Part shown: positions 17,709-25,840 of the stretch, in pieces
How the letters are laid out: each line of letters opens with the position of its first letter
Numbering within the stretch: the first letter of the stretch is position 1
Source of the DNA: Micromonospora sp. 15K316
Lineage (GTDB): Bacteria; Actinomycetota; Actinomycetes; Mycobacteriales; Micromonosporaceae
Length of the DNA stretch: 64,000 nucleotides
Direction: 5' to 3'
Assembly (NCBI RefSeq): GCF_004348525.1
Contig: NZ_SMKG01000016.1
Coordinates: 1 to 64,000 of the forward strand
Translations under genes and position numbers: made by a program
The notes under the pieces: model-generated
What the model was told of the DNA's origin: nothing
Seen by the model: only the letters and a program-made list of their open reading frames with translations
Database searches by the model: none

Positions 17709-18131
17709 ATGGGCCCCACGTCAGCAGAAGAACGCGAATTGTCCGTCCGGCCCCATGTGACCGACCGCCGGATTGCCGTTCCGTGGTGGTACTACGCGAC
17801 GATCGGAGCAATCGCAGGCGCCGCAGTCGTGGTAACTGCTCTTCTGCCACAGCAGATCGCGAGCCTCTCCCTCGTCGCCGCAGCCCTACTTGTGGGAACG
17901 ACCAGCCGCATCGCAGCGAAAGTCTCGGGAACTCGTCTGCCTATTCCGGCCAGCGCTGACGGCGTCGGTTATCTGGCAGCCCTGGCGGTGGCGATAATCG
18001 GGTCCTTGATCGTCGTATGGACCGTGGTGCGTCCCGGCGGTCCTTCCTGGCTCGCCTGGACGCTCGCCGCTCTCGTGTTTGTGGTCGCACTCAGCGGGAC
18101 ATGGGTCGCGAAGGCGGGGCGTGCGACATAG
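17709..18131 (+). CDS. Small integral membrane protein of unknown function
   Basis: 140 residues with four likely transmembrane helices (YYATIGAIAGAAVVVTALL, IASLSLVAAALLVGTT, VGYLAALAVAIIGSLIVVWTV and WLAWTLAALVFVVALSGTW) after a 25-residue charged N terminus. ATG at 17709. It resembles small actinomycete membrane proteins of the DUF3180/SdpI-like type only in topology; no family was assigned. A TTGACA hexamer lies at 17672-17677, without a convincing -10 partner. Confidence 0.65.
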   Translation: MGPTSAEERELSVRPHVTDRRIAVPWWYYATIGAIAGAAVVVTALLPQQIASLSLVAAALLVGTTSRIAAKVSGTRLPIPASADGVGYLAALAVAIIGSLIVVWTVVRPGGPSWLAWTLAALVFVVALSGTWVAKAGRAT

Positions 18132-18606
18132 ACCTGACTAATGGCAGCAGCGTGACGACACCAGCACGGATCGGGACTGCCCGCGCTCACGCCACCTGGG
18201 CGGTCGTCTCTACTGTCGGTCGACGATGAACGGGTAGCGCAACCGGTTCATCGCCACCTCGCCCCGGTTGGACGCACGATGAGCGGGACCCGCTTCTTCC
18301 ACGTTGGACGGAGCAAGGAACTGGGCCTCGCAACCGCAGGCTGCGGCCGGGGTCAGGCTCCGAAAACGCGGCGTGCCGGCAACCGCGTGCGGGTTGCGGC
18401 TGAACCGGCCGAGGACCGTCGCCGTGCGCACCTCGGGTGTGCGCGGTGACGTGCTGATCATGATGCCTGCCTCGAACGGCGCGTCGAGGCAGGGGCCGCA
18501 GCCCACGGCACCTCGCAAAAATGAACCCGAACAAACGATCGATGATGGATGAGAACGCCAAACGGCGGCCCGCTGAACCAGTCGGGCCGCCGCGGCAAAG
18601 CGTGAA
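18132..18606. other. Intergenic stretch with one low-confidence frame
   Basis: Apart from the possible minus-strand frame at 18210-18461, nothing was recognised here. The 3' side downstream of the cold shock gene (18540-18606) includes a GC-rich inverted element, GCCGCTGAACCAGTCGGGC-like, that may terminate it. Confidence 0.35.
18210..18461 (-). CDS. Possible hypothetical protein (83 residues)
   Basis: ATG at 18461 opens an 83-codon frame (MISTSPRTPEVRTATVLGRF and onward, ending RYPFIVDRQ). Third codon positions are mostly G or C, as in real genes here, and a weak AGG element precedes the start. No family was recognised. It could also be an accidental frame downstream of the cold shock gene. 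Confidence 0.35.
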   Translation of the reverse strand: MISTSPRTPEVRTATVLGRFSRNPHAVAGTPRFRSLTPAAACGCEAQFLAPSNVEEAGPAHRASNRGEVAMNRLRYPFIVDRQ

Positions 18607-18801
18607 TCAGAGCGGACGGATGTCCGACGCCTGTGGGCCCTTCGGGCCCTGGGTGATGTCGAACTCGACCCGCTGGTTCGCCTCGAGGCTACGGAACCCG
18701 CTCGCCGAGAAGTGGGCGAAGACGTCGGCGCCGCCGCCGTCCTGGCTGATGAAGCCGAAGCCTTTGTCGCCATTGAACCACTTAACGGTACCGGTAGCCA
18801 T
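18607..18801 (-). CDS. Cold shock domain protein, CspA family
   Basis: 64 residues, ATG at 18801 behind GAAGGAG. The RNP1 motif KGFGFI and RNP2 motif VFAHF are intact within [20 protein letters not shown] and onward. It is a single OB-fold RNA chaperone that melts mRNA secondary structure. The upstream region of more than 150 bases, richer in A/T than its surroundings, is suited to a long 5' leader, a regulatory device of cold shock genes. An in-frame extension to 18957 exists but is not protein-like. Confidence 0.93.
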   Translation of the reverse strand: MATGTVKWFNGDKGFGFISQDGGGADVFAHFSASGFRSLEANQRVEFDITQGPKGPQASDIRPL

Positions 18802-19070
18802 GTCTGCTCCTTCGCAGGCTGTCGGAGACCGCACTGCGCGGACTCGCACGCCGCCGCGTTGATCACCCGCATCAGAAACGACACGAAGACGAAAACGAAA
18901 GAAGCGCCCGAAGGGCTTGGATGACCCATCAGGCGCCGAAACGTCAACGGAAATCAAAACTGCAACTGGGCAACCATAGCACGCGCACGGCGGGCCGGAC
19001 GACGTCTGATCGAGGCCGTCGGGGGTAAGCGCGGCGGCAGCATCCGGTTCGCGCCGTAACAGGAGGCACC

Positions 19071-20984
19071 GTGACCCTCACCGCGCCCACCGCCACCATC
19101 GGCCTCGACACCGCCGCCGAGCTGGCCGCCCAGCTCCGGGTGGATTCGATCCGATCCAGCACCAGCGCCGGATCCGGGCACCCGACCTCCGGCATGTCCG
19201 CGGCCGACCTGTTCGCCGTGCTCGCGACCCGGCACCTGCGCTACGACTGGGACGACCCCCGCTCGCCGGCGAACGACCACCTCATCCTGTCCAAGGGCCA
19301 CGCCTCCCCCCTGCTGTACTCGCTGTTCAAGGCGGTCGGGGTCATCTCCGACGACGAGCTGATGCAGCGCTACCGCCGATTCGGGCAGCGGCTGCAGGGC
19401 CACCCCACTCCCGCCCTGCCCTGGGTCGACGTCGCCACGGGCTCACTCGGCCAGGGACTGCCCGACGGCGTCGGCGTCGCCCTCGCCGGGAAGTACCTCG
19501 ACAAGCAGCCCTACCGGGTGTGGGTGCTCTGCGGCGACAGCGAGATGGCCGAGGGCTCCATCTGGGAGGCGCTGGACAAGGCGTCCTACTACCAACTCGC
19601 CAACCTGGTGACCATGGTCGACGTCAACCGGCTCGGCCAGCGCGGCCCCACCGACCTGGGCTGGGACGTCGACGCGTACGCGCGCCGGGCCGAGGCGTTC
19701 GGCGCCCGGGTGCTCGTCGTCGACGGCCACGATCTGGCCGCCATCGACGACGCCATGGCCACCGCCGCGAACCCGAGCGGGGACCGGCCCACCGTGATCC
19801 TGGCCAAGACGGTGAAGGGACGCGGATTCTCCGAGGTGGAGGACAGCAACGACTGGCACGGCAAGCCGTTCCCACCGGACATGGCGGAGCGGGCCGTCCG
19901 CGAACTCGGGGGCGAACGCAACCTGACGGTGCGGGGTCCGCAGCCCGAACCGTCAGCCGCCGACGGTTCCAGCCCCGCCAGCGACCCGGCGGCCCGCCCC
20001 GTCACGACCCAACCGACCGAACCGCCGACGCCCGCCCGATACGACCTGGGCCAGAAGGTGCCCACCCGCAAGGCGTACGGCGACGCCCTGGTCGTGCTCG
20101 GCGCCCAGAACCCGCGCGTCGTCGCGCTCGACGGGGAGGTCAGCAACTCGACGTACGCCTTCGAGTTCGCCCGTGCCCATCCCGGGCGGTACTTCGAGAT
20201 GTTCATCGCCGAGCAGCAGATGGTGGCCGCGGCGACCGGGCTCGCGGTCCGCGGCTACCACCCCTTCGCCTCCACCTTCGCCGCATTCCTGACCCGGGCG
20301 TACGACTTCATCCGCATGGGCGCCGTCTCCGGTGTCGACCTGAGCCTGGTCGGTTCGCACGCCGGCGTCGAGATCGGCCCCGACGGACCATCCCAGATGG
20401 GCCTCGAGGACCTCGCCATGATGCGCGCGATCGACGGCTCGACGGTGCTCTACCCCAGCGACGCGACCAGCACCGTGGCCCTCACCCAGATCATGGCCGT
20501 CCTGCCGGGCATCAGCTACCTGCGCACCACCCGCGGCAAGTACCCGGTGCTCTACCCGGACGGGGAGAGCTTCCCGGTCGGCGGCTCCAAGACGCTGCGC
20601 TCCTCCGACCAGGACCAGGTGACCCTCATCGGTGCCGGAGTCACCCTGCATGCCTGCCTCGCGGCCGCCGAAGCCCTGGCCGGCGAGGGGATCCGGGCGC
20701 GGGTCATCGACTGCTACTCGATCAAACCGATCGACGACGCGGCCATCGCCGACGCCGCGACGACCACCGGACGGATCGTCGTCGCCGAGGACCACCGCGC
20801 CGAAGGCGGCCTCGGCTCGGCCGTCAAGGACAGCCTCGTCGCCGACGGGCGGACCAGGCCGTCCCTCGCCCACCTCGCCGTACGCGGCATGCCCGGCTCC
20901 GGGTCGAGCAAGGAGCAGCTCGCCTGGGCGGGCATCGACGCCGACCACATCGCCTCCGCCGCCCGGAACCTGCTGCACGGCTGA
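19071..20984 (+). CDS. tkt: Transketolase
   Basis: 637 residues, GTG at 19071 behind an AGGAGGCACC ribosome binding site. The N-terminal thiamine diphosphate domain has [12 protein letters not shown] and [32 protein letters not shown] (ThDP/Mg motif), followed by a Pro/Ala-rich linker at about 295-320, a pyrimidine-binding domain ([31 protein letters not shown]) and a C-terminal transketolase domain (GSGSSKEQL). It transfers two-carbon units between sugar phosphates in the pentose phosphate pathway. It stands alone rather than beside tal and zwf, and is shorter than the 690-700 residue housekeeping enzymes, as in two-domain archaeal-style or alternative transketolases. Confidence 0.9.
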   Translation: MTLTAPTATIGLDTAAELAAQLRVDSIRSSTSAGSGHPTSGMSAADLFAVLATRHLRYDWDDPRSPANDHLILSKGHASPLLYSLFKAVGVISDDELMQRYRRFGQRLQGHPTPALPWVDVATGSLGQGLPDGVGVALAGKYLDKQPYRVWVLCGDSEMAEGSIWEALDKASYYQLANLVTMVDVNRLGQRGPTDLGWDVDAYARRAEAFGARVLVVDGHDLAAIDDAMATAANPSGDRPTVILAKTVKGRGFSEVEDSNDWHGKPFPPDMAERAVRELGGERNLTVRGPQPEPSAADGSSPASDPAARPVTTQPTEPPTPARYDLGQKVPTRKAYGDALVVLGAQNPRVVALDGEVSNSTYAFEFARAHPGRYFEMFIAEQQMVAAATGLAVRGYHPFASTFAAFLTRAYDFIRMGAVSGVDLSLVGSHAGVEIGPDGPSQMGLEDLAMMRAIDGSTVLYPSDATSTVALTQIMAVLPGISYLRTTRGKYPVLYPDGESFPVGGSKTLRSSDQDQVTLIGAGVTLHACLAAAEALAGEGIRARVIDCYSIKPIDDAAIADAATTTGRIVVAEDHRAEGGLGSAVKDSLVADGRTRPSLAHLAVRGMPGSGSSKEQLAWAGIDADHIASAARNLLHG

Positions 20985-21557
20985 CCCAGCTGCTCGGCAC
21001 CAGGAGAGAAACCGGTGGCCCTACCAACCCGCCCGGCTCTACCGTGACTGGATATTTCTCCTCCGCCCCACTCAGGAGAGGACTTCACCCCGCGTGACGC
21101 CGCCTGCTCTGTAGACCTGACACCTTCCGCGCATCGGTCGCCGACTCACCGTCGGCACATTTCCCATGCCCTCCGTCAGATCTTCAGAGAGATCATGTCT
21201 GCGCGTCCTCATATCGTTCTGTCCTGGACCCTCCAGCGCAGGGGCCTTACCCTGCTCGACCCGCTGCTCGCCCGTCGCAACCGGTTCGGCCTGCAGTGGG
21301 ACTCATGCCGGGGCCCACTCGCCGCGTCTCCTCCCGAAAGCCCATGGCCCAACCGGTTTCCGGTCATCTTCGACGAGCCCGTGCCCGACCCACTCCGCAC
21401 GTCCCGGCCCGAACGATTCATCGCCCAGGCGGCCGGACATCAGCCGCAGGGAGGTCGCTCGCGGTGTCGAGACCGGCACTCCGCTGAACCGCGGAATCCG
21501 CCGGGACTTCTCGTGGGTCCTGCGGTGAGCCGTCGTCGCGGACCTGAGCCGTGGAAA

Positions 21558-21578
21558 GGGGCAAGGTGGCCTTGCCCC
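21558..21578. terminator. 9-bp perfect hairpin, 3-base loop
   Basis: GGGGCAAGG (21558-21566) and CCTTGCCCC (21570-21578) form a perfect stem around TGG. First of three hairpins in the convergent intergenic region. Confidence 0.6.
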
Positions 21579-21594
21579 GGACCGCATCACGCGG

Positions 21595-21631
21595 CGTTCC
21601 GCGCCCGGTCGCTCATGACCGGGCGCGAACG
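21595..21631. terminator. Long hairpin (10 + 5 bp with one bulge)
   Basis: GCGCCCGGTC (21601-21610) pairs with GACCGGGCGC (21617-21626), and the flanking CGTTC/GAACG extends the stem by five pairs past a single bulged C. The loop is six bases. Probable bidirectional terminator. Confidence 0.65.
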
Positions 21632-21670
21632 AAGCTCATGGCCGGCCCGGTATCGGCGACGACGGTGAAC

Positions 21671-21708
21671 GCCCGGCGAGCGCCTGCCGCTGAGGGTGCT
21701 CGCCGGGC
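21671..21708. terminator. 11-bp perfect inverted repeat
   Basis: GCCCGGCGAGC (21671-21681) is exactly complementary to GCTCGCCGGGC (21698-21708) across a 16-base loop, 55 bp from the stop codon of the minus-strand uridine kinase-like gene. Confidence 0.55.
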
Positions 21709-21762
21709 CTCGCTGCCGGTCACGTCGGTCGGTCCCGGTCCGGGCAGGCCCGAATCGCGCGG

Positions 21763-22437
21763 TCAGCGTGTTCGGGCCTCCCAGACCGGCTGCTGGGGAT
21801 CGTCGTTGTGCACGATGACGTCGACGTGGTCGGTCGGGCGGACCGCAGCGAAGTAGAACTGCTGTGACGGGATGTATCGCTCGCGCCAGCGCCGCTCGAC
21901 TTCGGCCCGAGTTGACACCTGGCGCTCTCGGATCACCGCACGATCCACGGTCTTCTCCAGCGCGGTGGACACGAAGATGCGCAGATCCCACCGGTCAATC
22001 AGTTCCGGGCGCATGAGGAAGACGCCGTCGAAGAGCAGCACGGCGTCGGCGGGAGCGGTCGTGACCGGCGGGGACAGCGTGGTATCCGTCGTGCGGTCGT
22101 AGACCGCGTGCCGGAAGCGCCGGTCTCCGCCGGGGCCGAGCGGATCGAGCAGAACCCGGTTCAGCGCGTCGTAGTCGTGAGTATCGAAGTAGCAGCCTTC
22201 GGCCGAGTACTCGCCGCGCGGATAGCGCTGCGCCCGGGGGAAGAGGAAATCGTCGATCGTCGCCCGGATGACGTCGCGGTCCCGTGCACGCAGGACGACG
22301 CCCAACTCGTCGGCGAGCGTGGTCTTGCCTGCGGCGGGCGGTCCATCGATGGCAACCCGCATCGGGTGTGCGACCGTGACGGACCCGACTGCCTCAGCCA
22401 GGCGGCGAAGCACCTCGTCGCGCGCGCCGTGGTCCAC
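21763..22437 (-). CDS. Uridine kinase-like P-loop kinase
   Basis: 224 residues. GTG at 22437 is chosen because GGGGGAAGGA lies directly upstream; an in-frame extension to 22539 is not protein-like. The P-loop GPPAAGKTTLADEL lies at about 32-45, followed by TIDDFLFPRAQRYPRGEYSAEGCYFDTHDYDAL (substrate and lid region), LLFDGVFLMRPEL and an RERQVSTRAEVERRWRERYIP lid arginine cluster. It belongs to the uridine kinase/phosphoribulokinase-like P-loop family; the true phosphoryl acceptor is not established. Confidence 0.82.
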   Translation of the reverse strand: MDHGARDEVLRRLAEAVGSVTVAHPMRVAIDGPPAAGKTTLADELGVVLRARDRDVIRATIDDFLFPRAQRYPRGEYSAEGCYFDTHDYDALNRVLLDPLGPGGDRRFRHAVYDRTTDTTLSPPVTTAPADAVLLFDGVFLMRPELIDRWDLRIFVSTALEKTVDRAVIRERQVSTRAEVERRWRERYIPSQQFYFAAVRPTDHVDVIVHNDDPQQPVWEARTR

Positions 22438-22605
22438 GTCCTTCCCCCTCTGGTGTCGTGACGGTCGCCGCGTCGAGCCGACCTTATGCAGGGCCAGCAA
22501 CGGCGGTCTCCGCCCCGAGGATCTCGGACCACACGTCACGCAGATTCCGGCCGTTATGCCCGGAATTTGACCTTACGATGAGGCCCTTGGTGGAGGTGAG
22601 GGACC

Positions 22606-22902
22606 GTGCCGACGTATATCGCGTTGCTGAACTGGACCGATCAGGGGATCCGAGGTTACAAGGACACCGCGAAGCGGGCCGAGGCCTTCGCCGCGGCGAC
22701 GCAGCGGCTCGGGGCCAATCTCCTGAACATCTACTGGACCGTCGGTCCGTACGACCTCGTCGCCGTCGTCGAGGCGCCCGACGACGAGACCGCCACCGCG
22801 GCGCTCCTGCAGCTCGGCGGGGCGGGCAACGTCCGTACCACGACCCTGCGGGGCTTCGGTCGAGACGAGATGGATCGCATCATCGCCAAAACCGGCGGCT
22901 GA
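22606..22902 (+). CDS. GYD domain protein
   Basis: 98 residues, ATG-like start at 22606 (GTG) after GGAGGTGAGGG. MPTYIALLNWTDQGIRGYKDTAKRAEAF and WTVGPYDLVAVVEAPDDETATAALLQL match the GYD family, small ferredoxin-like-fold proteins of unknown function that contain a conserved Gly-Tyr/Pro-Tyr-Asp element. Single gene with no evident operon partner. Confidence 0.88.
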   Translation: MPTYIALLNWTDQGIRGYKDTAKRAEAFAAATQRLGANLLNIYWTVGPYDLVAVVEAPDDETATAALLQLGGAGNVRTTTLRGFGRDEMDRIIAKTGG

Positions 22903-23512
22903 GGCCGCAAGCGGCGACCAATCCGAGATGGACCTCCAAGACCCCGGCCGCAGGGACCGGCACTCACCCTGACCGTGACGGAGAGGTCCCCCGCCCTGGC
23001 CCTCGCCGCCCCACCGGCACGGGCATCGACGTCGTCCACGGCGGCGCCCCGGACGCTCCGCGTTCATGCCGTCGGGTGAGCTGCGCGGGCGAGATGCCGG
23101 AGAGTGCGGGTGACCTCGACAGACATCGAAGAAGGTCTTGCAGGAATCTTCGTATACAACATACGCTCGCCGGGGTCGCCGACTCGAGGAGCTGCCATCG
23201 AACCCTTCCTCAGCGAACGAGCCCACCCGGCCTCCGTCCACTTCGGGCAGCGATGGTAGGTCGCCCGTGCGCGACCGACGACCCGGGGCGCGGCAGTGGA
23301 CTTCGACGGGCGGAAGGCGCTACCAGCAGGCCGTCGAGCTTCTCGAACGCCGCAGCACGATCCACCAGATCACCCGAACGTCGTCCTGGCGGGCGCCTCG
23401 GCCGTCACCGGCTCCGAGGTCTTCGCCGACTGGCTGCCCCGCCTGAAACCCGCCCACGTCGCCGATCAGCCGGTGATCCCCACACGTCATCCCCTACGCA
23501 CCGAAGGAGCTG
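22903..23512. other. 610-bp gap upstream of the secreted S15 peptidase
   Basis: No gene was recognised. A locally AT-richer island at 23138-23165 contains CGTATACAACATACG, a 5-bp inverted repeat around five bases that could be a regulator site or promoter element. Downstream of it, plus-strand frames are Arg/Pro-rich and not protein-like. Confidence 0.4.
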
Positions 23513-25429
23513 GTGACCATGCGTCTCCACGTCCACCGACAGCGACGACCACGAACCTGGCTGCCCGGCGCCGCGGCGCTGGCACTCGTCGCCTCGCTCG
23601 GGTTCGCCTCCCCGGCGGCCGGCGCCCAGGAGCAGCCGACCGGGCAGCGTCCGGTGTTCGAGAACGGCCGGGCCCAGCCGGTCTACGCCGGCGAGGAGAT
23701 CATCACCCAGAACGTCTGGGTCGAGGTCGAGGGCATGGACACCGACCGGGACGGCGCCGACGACCGCATCCGGGTGCAGATCCGGCGCCCGGCCTCCACC
23801 GACCAGGGCGTCCAACTGCCGATCATCATGCAGGCGAGCCCTTACTGGGGCGAGGGCGGGGAGTTCCTGAACAACGACGTCGAGGTCCCGCTCTACGCGC
23901 CGAAGCGGCCGGGCTACGCCAAGCCGCCGGATCCCGGCCCGTTCCCGTACTTCCCGCTCCCGGACAAGCCGTACGACGGCACCGAGGCGCCGCACCAGAC
24001 GATCAACGGCGGGACGTACCAGAACGAGTTCCTGCAACGCGGCTTCATCTTCGCCCACGCCCAGATGCTCGGCACGGGCAGCTCGACCGGCTGCCCCACC
24101 GGGGGCGGACCCGACGAGCACAACTCGCTCAAGGCGGTCATCGACTGGTTCAACGGACGGGCCGACGCCTACGACATCGACGGCGACCGGGTGGAGGCCG
24201 ACTGGACCACCGGTCAGGTCGGGATGATCGGCACCTCCTACGACGGCACCCTACCGATCGGGGTGGCCACCACCGGTGTGAAGGAGCTGCGGGCCATCGT
24301 GCCCATCGCGGCGATCTCCAGCTACTACGACTACCGCCGGATGAACGGCGCGCCCATCTCGACCAACACCAACGTCGGCGGCGACCAGAACTCAAACCAC
24401 AACTCCAACCTCTCCCGGAAGTACCCCGAGGTGTGTGACTACACCAAGGAGCAGGTCCGAAGGGGTCAGGACCGGCTCACCGGCGAGTACAACGAGTGGT
24501 GGCACGAGCGCAACTACCTGCCGAACATCGGCAACATCGCCGGCGGCGTCCTGGTGCAGCACGGCCTGAACGACCAGAACGTGAAGCTTCGCAACGCCGC
24601 CCAGCTCGTCGACGCGCTGGAGGAGAACGGCATCCCGCACCAGGTGTGGCTGCACCAGGGCGGGCACGGCGACCGGGCGCTGTCGAGCAACCGGGCAGCC
24701 TGGCTGGACCTGCTCAACCGCTGGTGGACGTACTGGCTGCACGGGGTGCGGAACGACGTGCTGGACGAGCCCGCCGCGGTGGTCGAGCGGGAAGACGGCA
24801 CCTGGACGGCGTACGACAGCTGGCCGGTGCCCGGCTCGGAGTCCACGCCGCTCTTCCTCGGCGCGAGTGGCGACAACACCACCGGCACGCTCACGCCGAC
24901 CCGCAACGTCAAGGGCAGGCCGGTCACCGAGAGCTTCACCGACGACATGACGATCGACGCGACCACCTTCGCCAGCGCCGAGCAGTCGCCGAACCGCCTC
25001 GCCTACCGCACCGCGCCGCTCACCAAGCCCGTCCACCTCAGCGGGACGGTGCACCTGTCGACCCGGATGTCGATCGACGCCCGCGCCGGGATCGTCAGCG
25101 CGATGCTGGTGGAGTACCCGCAGTCGGGCACCCCGAAGATCATCGCGCGGGGCTGGTCGGATCCGTTGAAGCGGTTCGGTTTGGATCGCAGCTACGGCAT
25201 CAGGCCGGGAGCCCCGTTCTCACACGACTTCGACCTGCAGCCGCACGACTACGTGTTCCGCGAAGGTAGCCAGATCGGGCTCGTCGTGTACTCCAGCGAC
25301 CGGGTCTTCACCCTCCGGCCGCCGCCAGGCACAAAGCTGAACCTGTACACGCATCACAGCCAGACCAGAGTCGACCTCCCGATCGTCGGCGGCGCCGTCG
25401 CCCTCACGTCCGCCCTCGGCGGCAAGTAG
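23513..25429 (+). CDS. Secreted Xaa-Pro dipeptidyl-peptidase-like S15 hydrolase
   Basis: 638 residues from GTG 23513; ATG 23519 lies at better spacing (10 bases) from the GAAGGAG site. The signal peptide is RRPRTWLPGAAALALVASLGFASPAAGA. The alpha/beta hydrolase core has the nucleophile elbow GTSYDG near residue 240, a catalytic Asp in HGLNDQNV near 351 and a His in GGHGDRAL near 382. The C-terminal jelly-roll (PX-Pro C) domain starts near 440. Family members cleave X-Pro dipeptides from N termini or act as acyl hydrolases (CocE/NonD). A second S15 protein is encoded at 29824-31650. The insertion around 285-330 (NTNVGGDQNSNHNSNLSRKYPEV) is typical of secreted actinomycete members. Confidence 0.9.
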   Translation: MTMRLHVHRQRRPRTWLPGAAALALVASLGFASPAAGAQEQPTGQRPVFENGRAQPVYAGEEIITQNVWVEVEGMDTDRDGADDRIRVQIRRPASTDQGVQLPIIMQASPYWGEGGEFLNNDVEVPLYAPKRPGYAKPPDPGPFPYFPLPDKPYDGTEAPHQTINGGTYQNEFLQRGFIFAHAQMLGTGSSTGCPTGGGPDEHNSLKAVIDWFNGRADAYDIDGDRVEADWTTGQVGMIGTSYDGTLPIGVATTGVKELRAIVPIAAISSYYDYRRMNGAPISTNTNVGGDQNSNHNSNLSRKYPEVCDYTKEQVRRGQDRLTGEYNEWWHERNYLPNIGNIAGGVLVQHGLNDQNVKLRNAAQLVDALEENGIPHQVWLHQGGHGDRALSSNRAAWLDLLNRWWTYWLHGVRNDVLDEPAAVVEREDGTWTAYDSWPVPGSESTPLFLGASGDNTTGTLTPTRNVKGRPVTESFTDDMTIDATTFASAEQSPNRLAYRTAPLTKPVHLSGTVHLSTRMSIDARAGIVSAMLVEYPQSGTPKIIARGWSDPLKRFGLDRSYGIRPGAPFSHDFDLQPHDYVFREGSQIGLVVYSSDRVFTLRPPPGTKLNLYTHHSQTRVDLPIVGGAVALTSALGGK

Positions 25430-25840
25430 GGACGAATTGCTTCGGCCCGGTCCGGGTGGCGGGTTTCCGCCCACCCGGACCGCCGGCCGGGCTCTCGTCG
25501 AGGCGAGCGGAGCGTCACCTCGGCGCTACGGAGCGGTTGCTCCCGCGCGAAAACGTCCCTTAGGCTCCGGGACGCGAGATCCCCGCGTGGGGCCTCGCCC
25601 GCGTCAGCCCTGTTCGATCCTGTTGGATTCGCGTCTGGCCAGGAGGGAGGTCCACCCCCCCGCGCCGGCCCTTCCGGCCGGCTCTTGCCGGCGTAGGCAA
25701 CGCGACCGCGGTCAGCCTGAAAACCCCGCAACTCATGGCGCAGGCACCCCTGCCGTCAGTCGACTGCCGCGTCCCGCCCTGACACGTGCCTGCTGGTTCG
25801 GCATCCGCTGATCGAACCCACCCGCAGAAAGGGAAGATCG
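25430..25840. other. 411-bp gap upstream of GH97
   Basis: No coding sequence was supported on either strand. It presumably carries the terminator of the S15 gene (a GGCCCGGTCCGGGTGGCGGG/CCCACCCGGACCG inverted element at about 25446-25482) and the GH97 promoter. Confidence 0.4.

Larger units (their letters stand above)
20985..21762. other. 778-bp gap between convergent tkt and uridine kinase-like gene
   Basis: No supported gene on either strand. The right third holds three strong inverted repeats (21558-21578, 21595-21631, 21671-21708), listed as terminators. The left part (21000-21550) contains an open plus-strand frame from 21195, but its peptide is Pro/Arg-rich, unlike a real protein, with weak codon bias. 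Confidence 0.5.

Noticed and set aside
21195-21668. Possible 157-residue protein after tkt
   Set aside because: Pro/Arg-rich, weak codon bias, no ribosome binding site, and it runs through the hairpin cluster.
23138-23165. A sigma70 promoter at the AT-rich island
   Set aside because: TTGCAG and TATACA are only 9 bases apart, so they do not form a usable -35/-10 pair.
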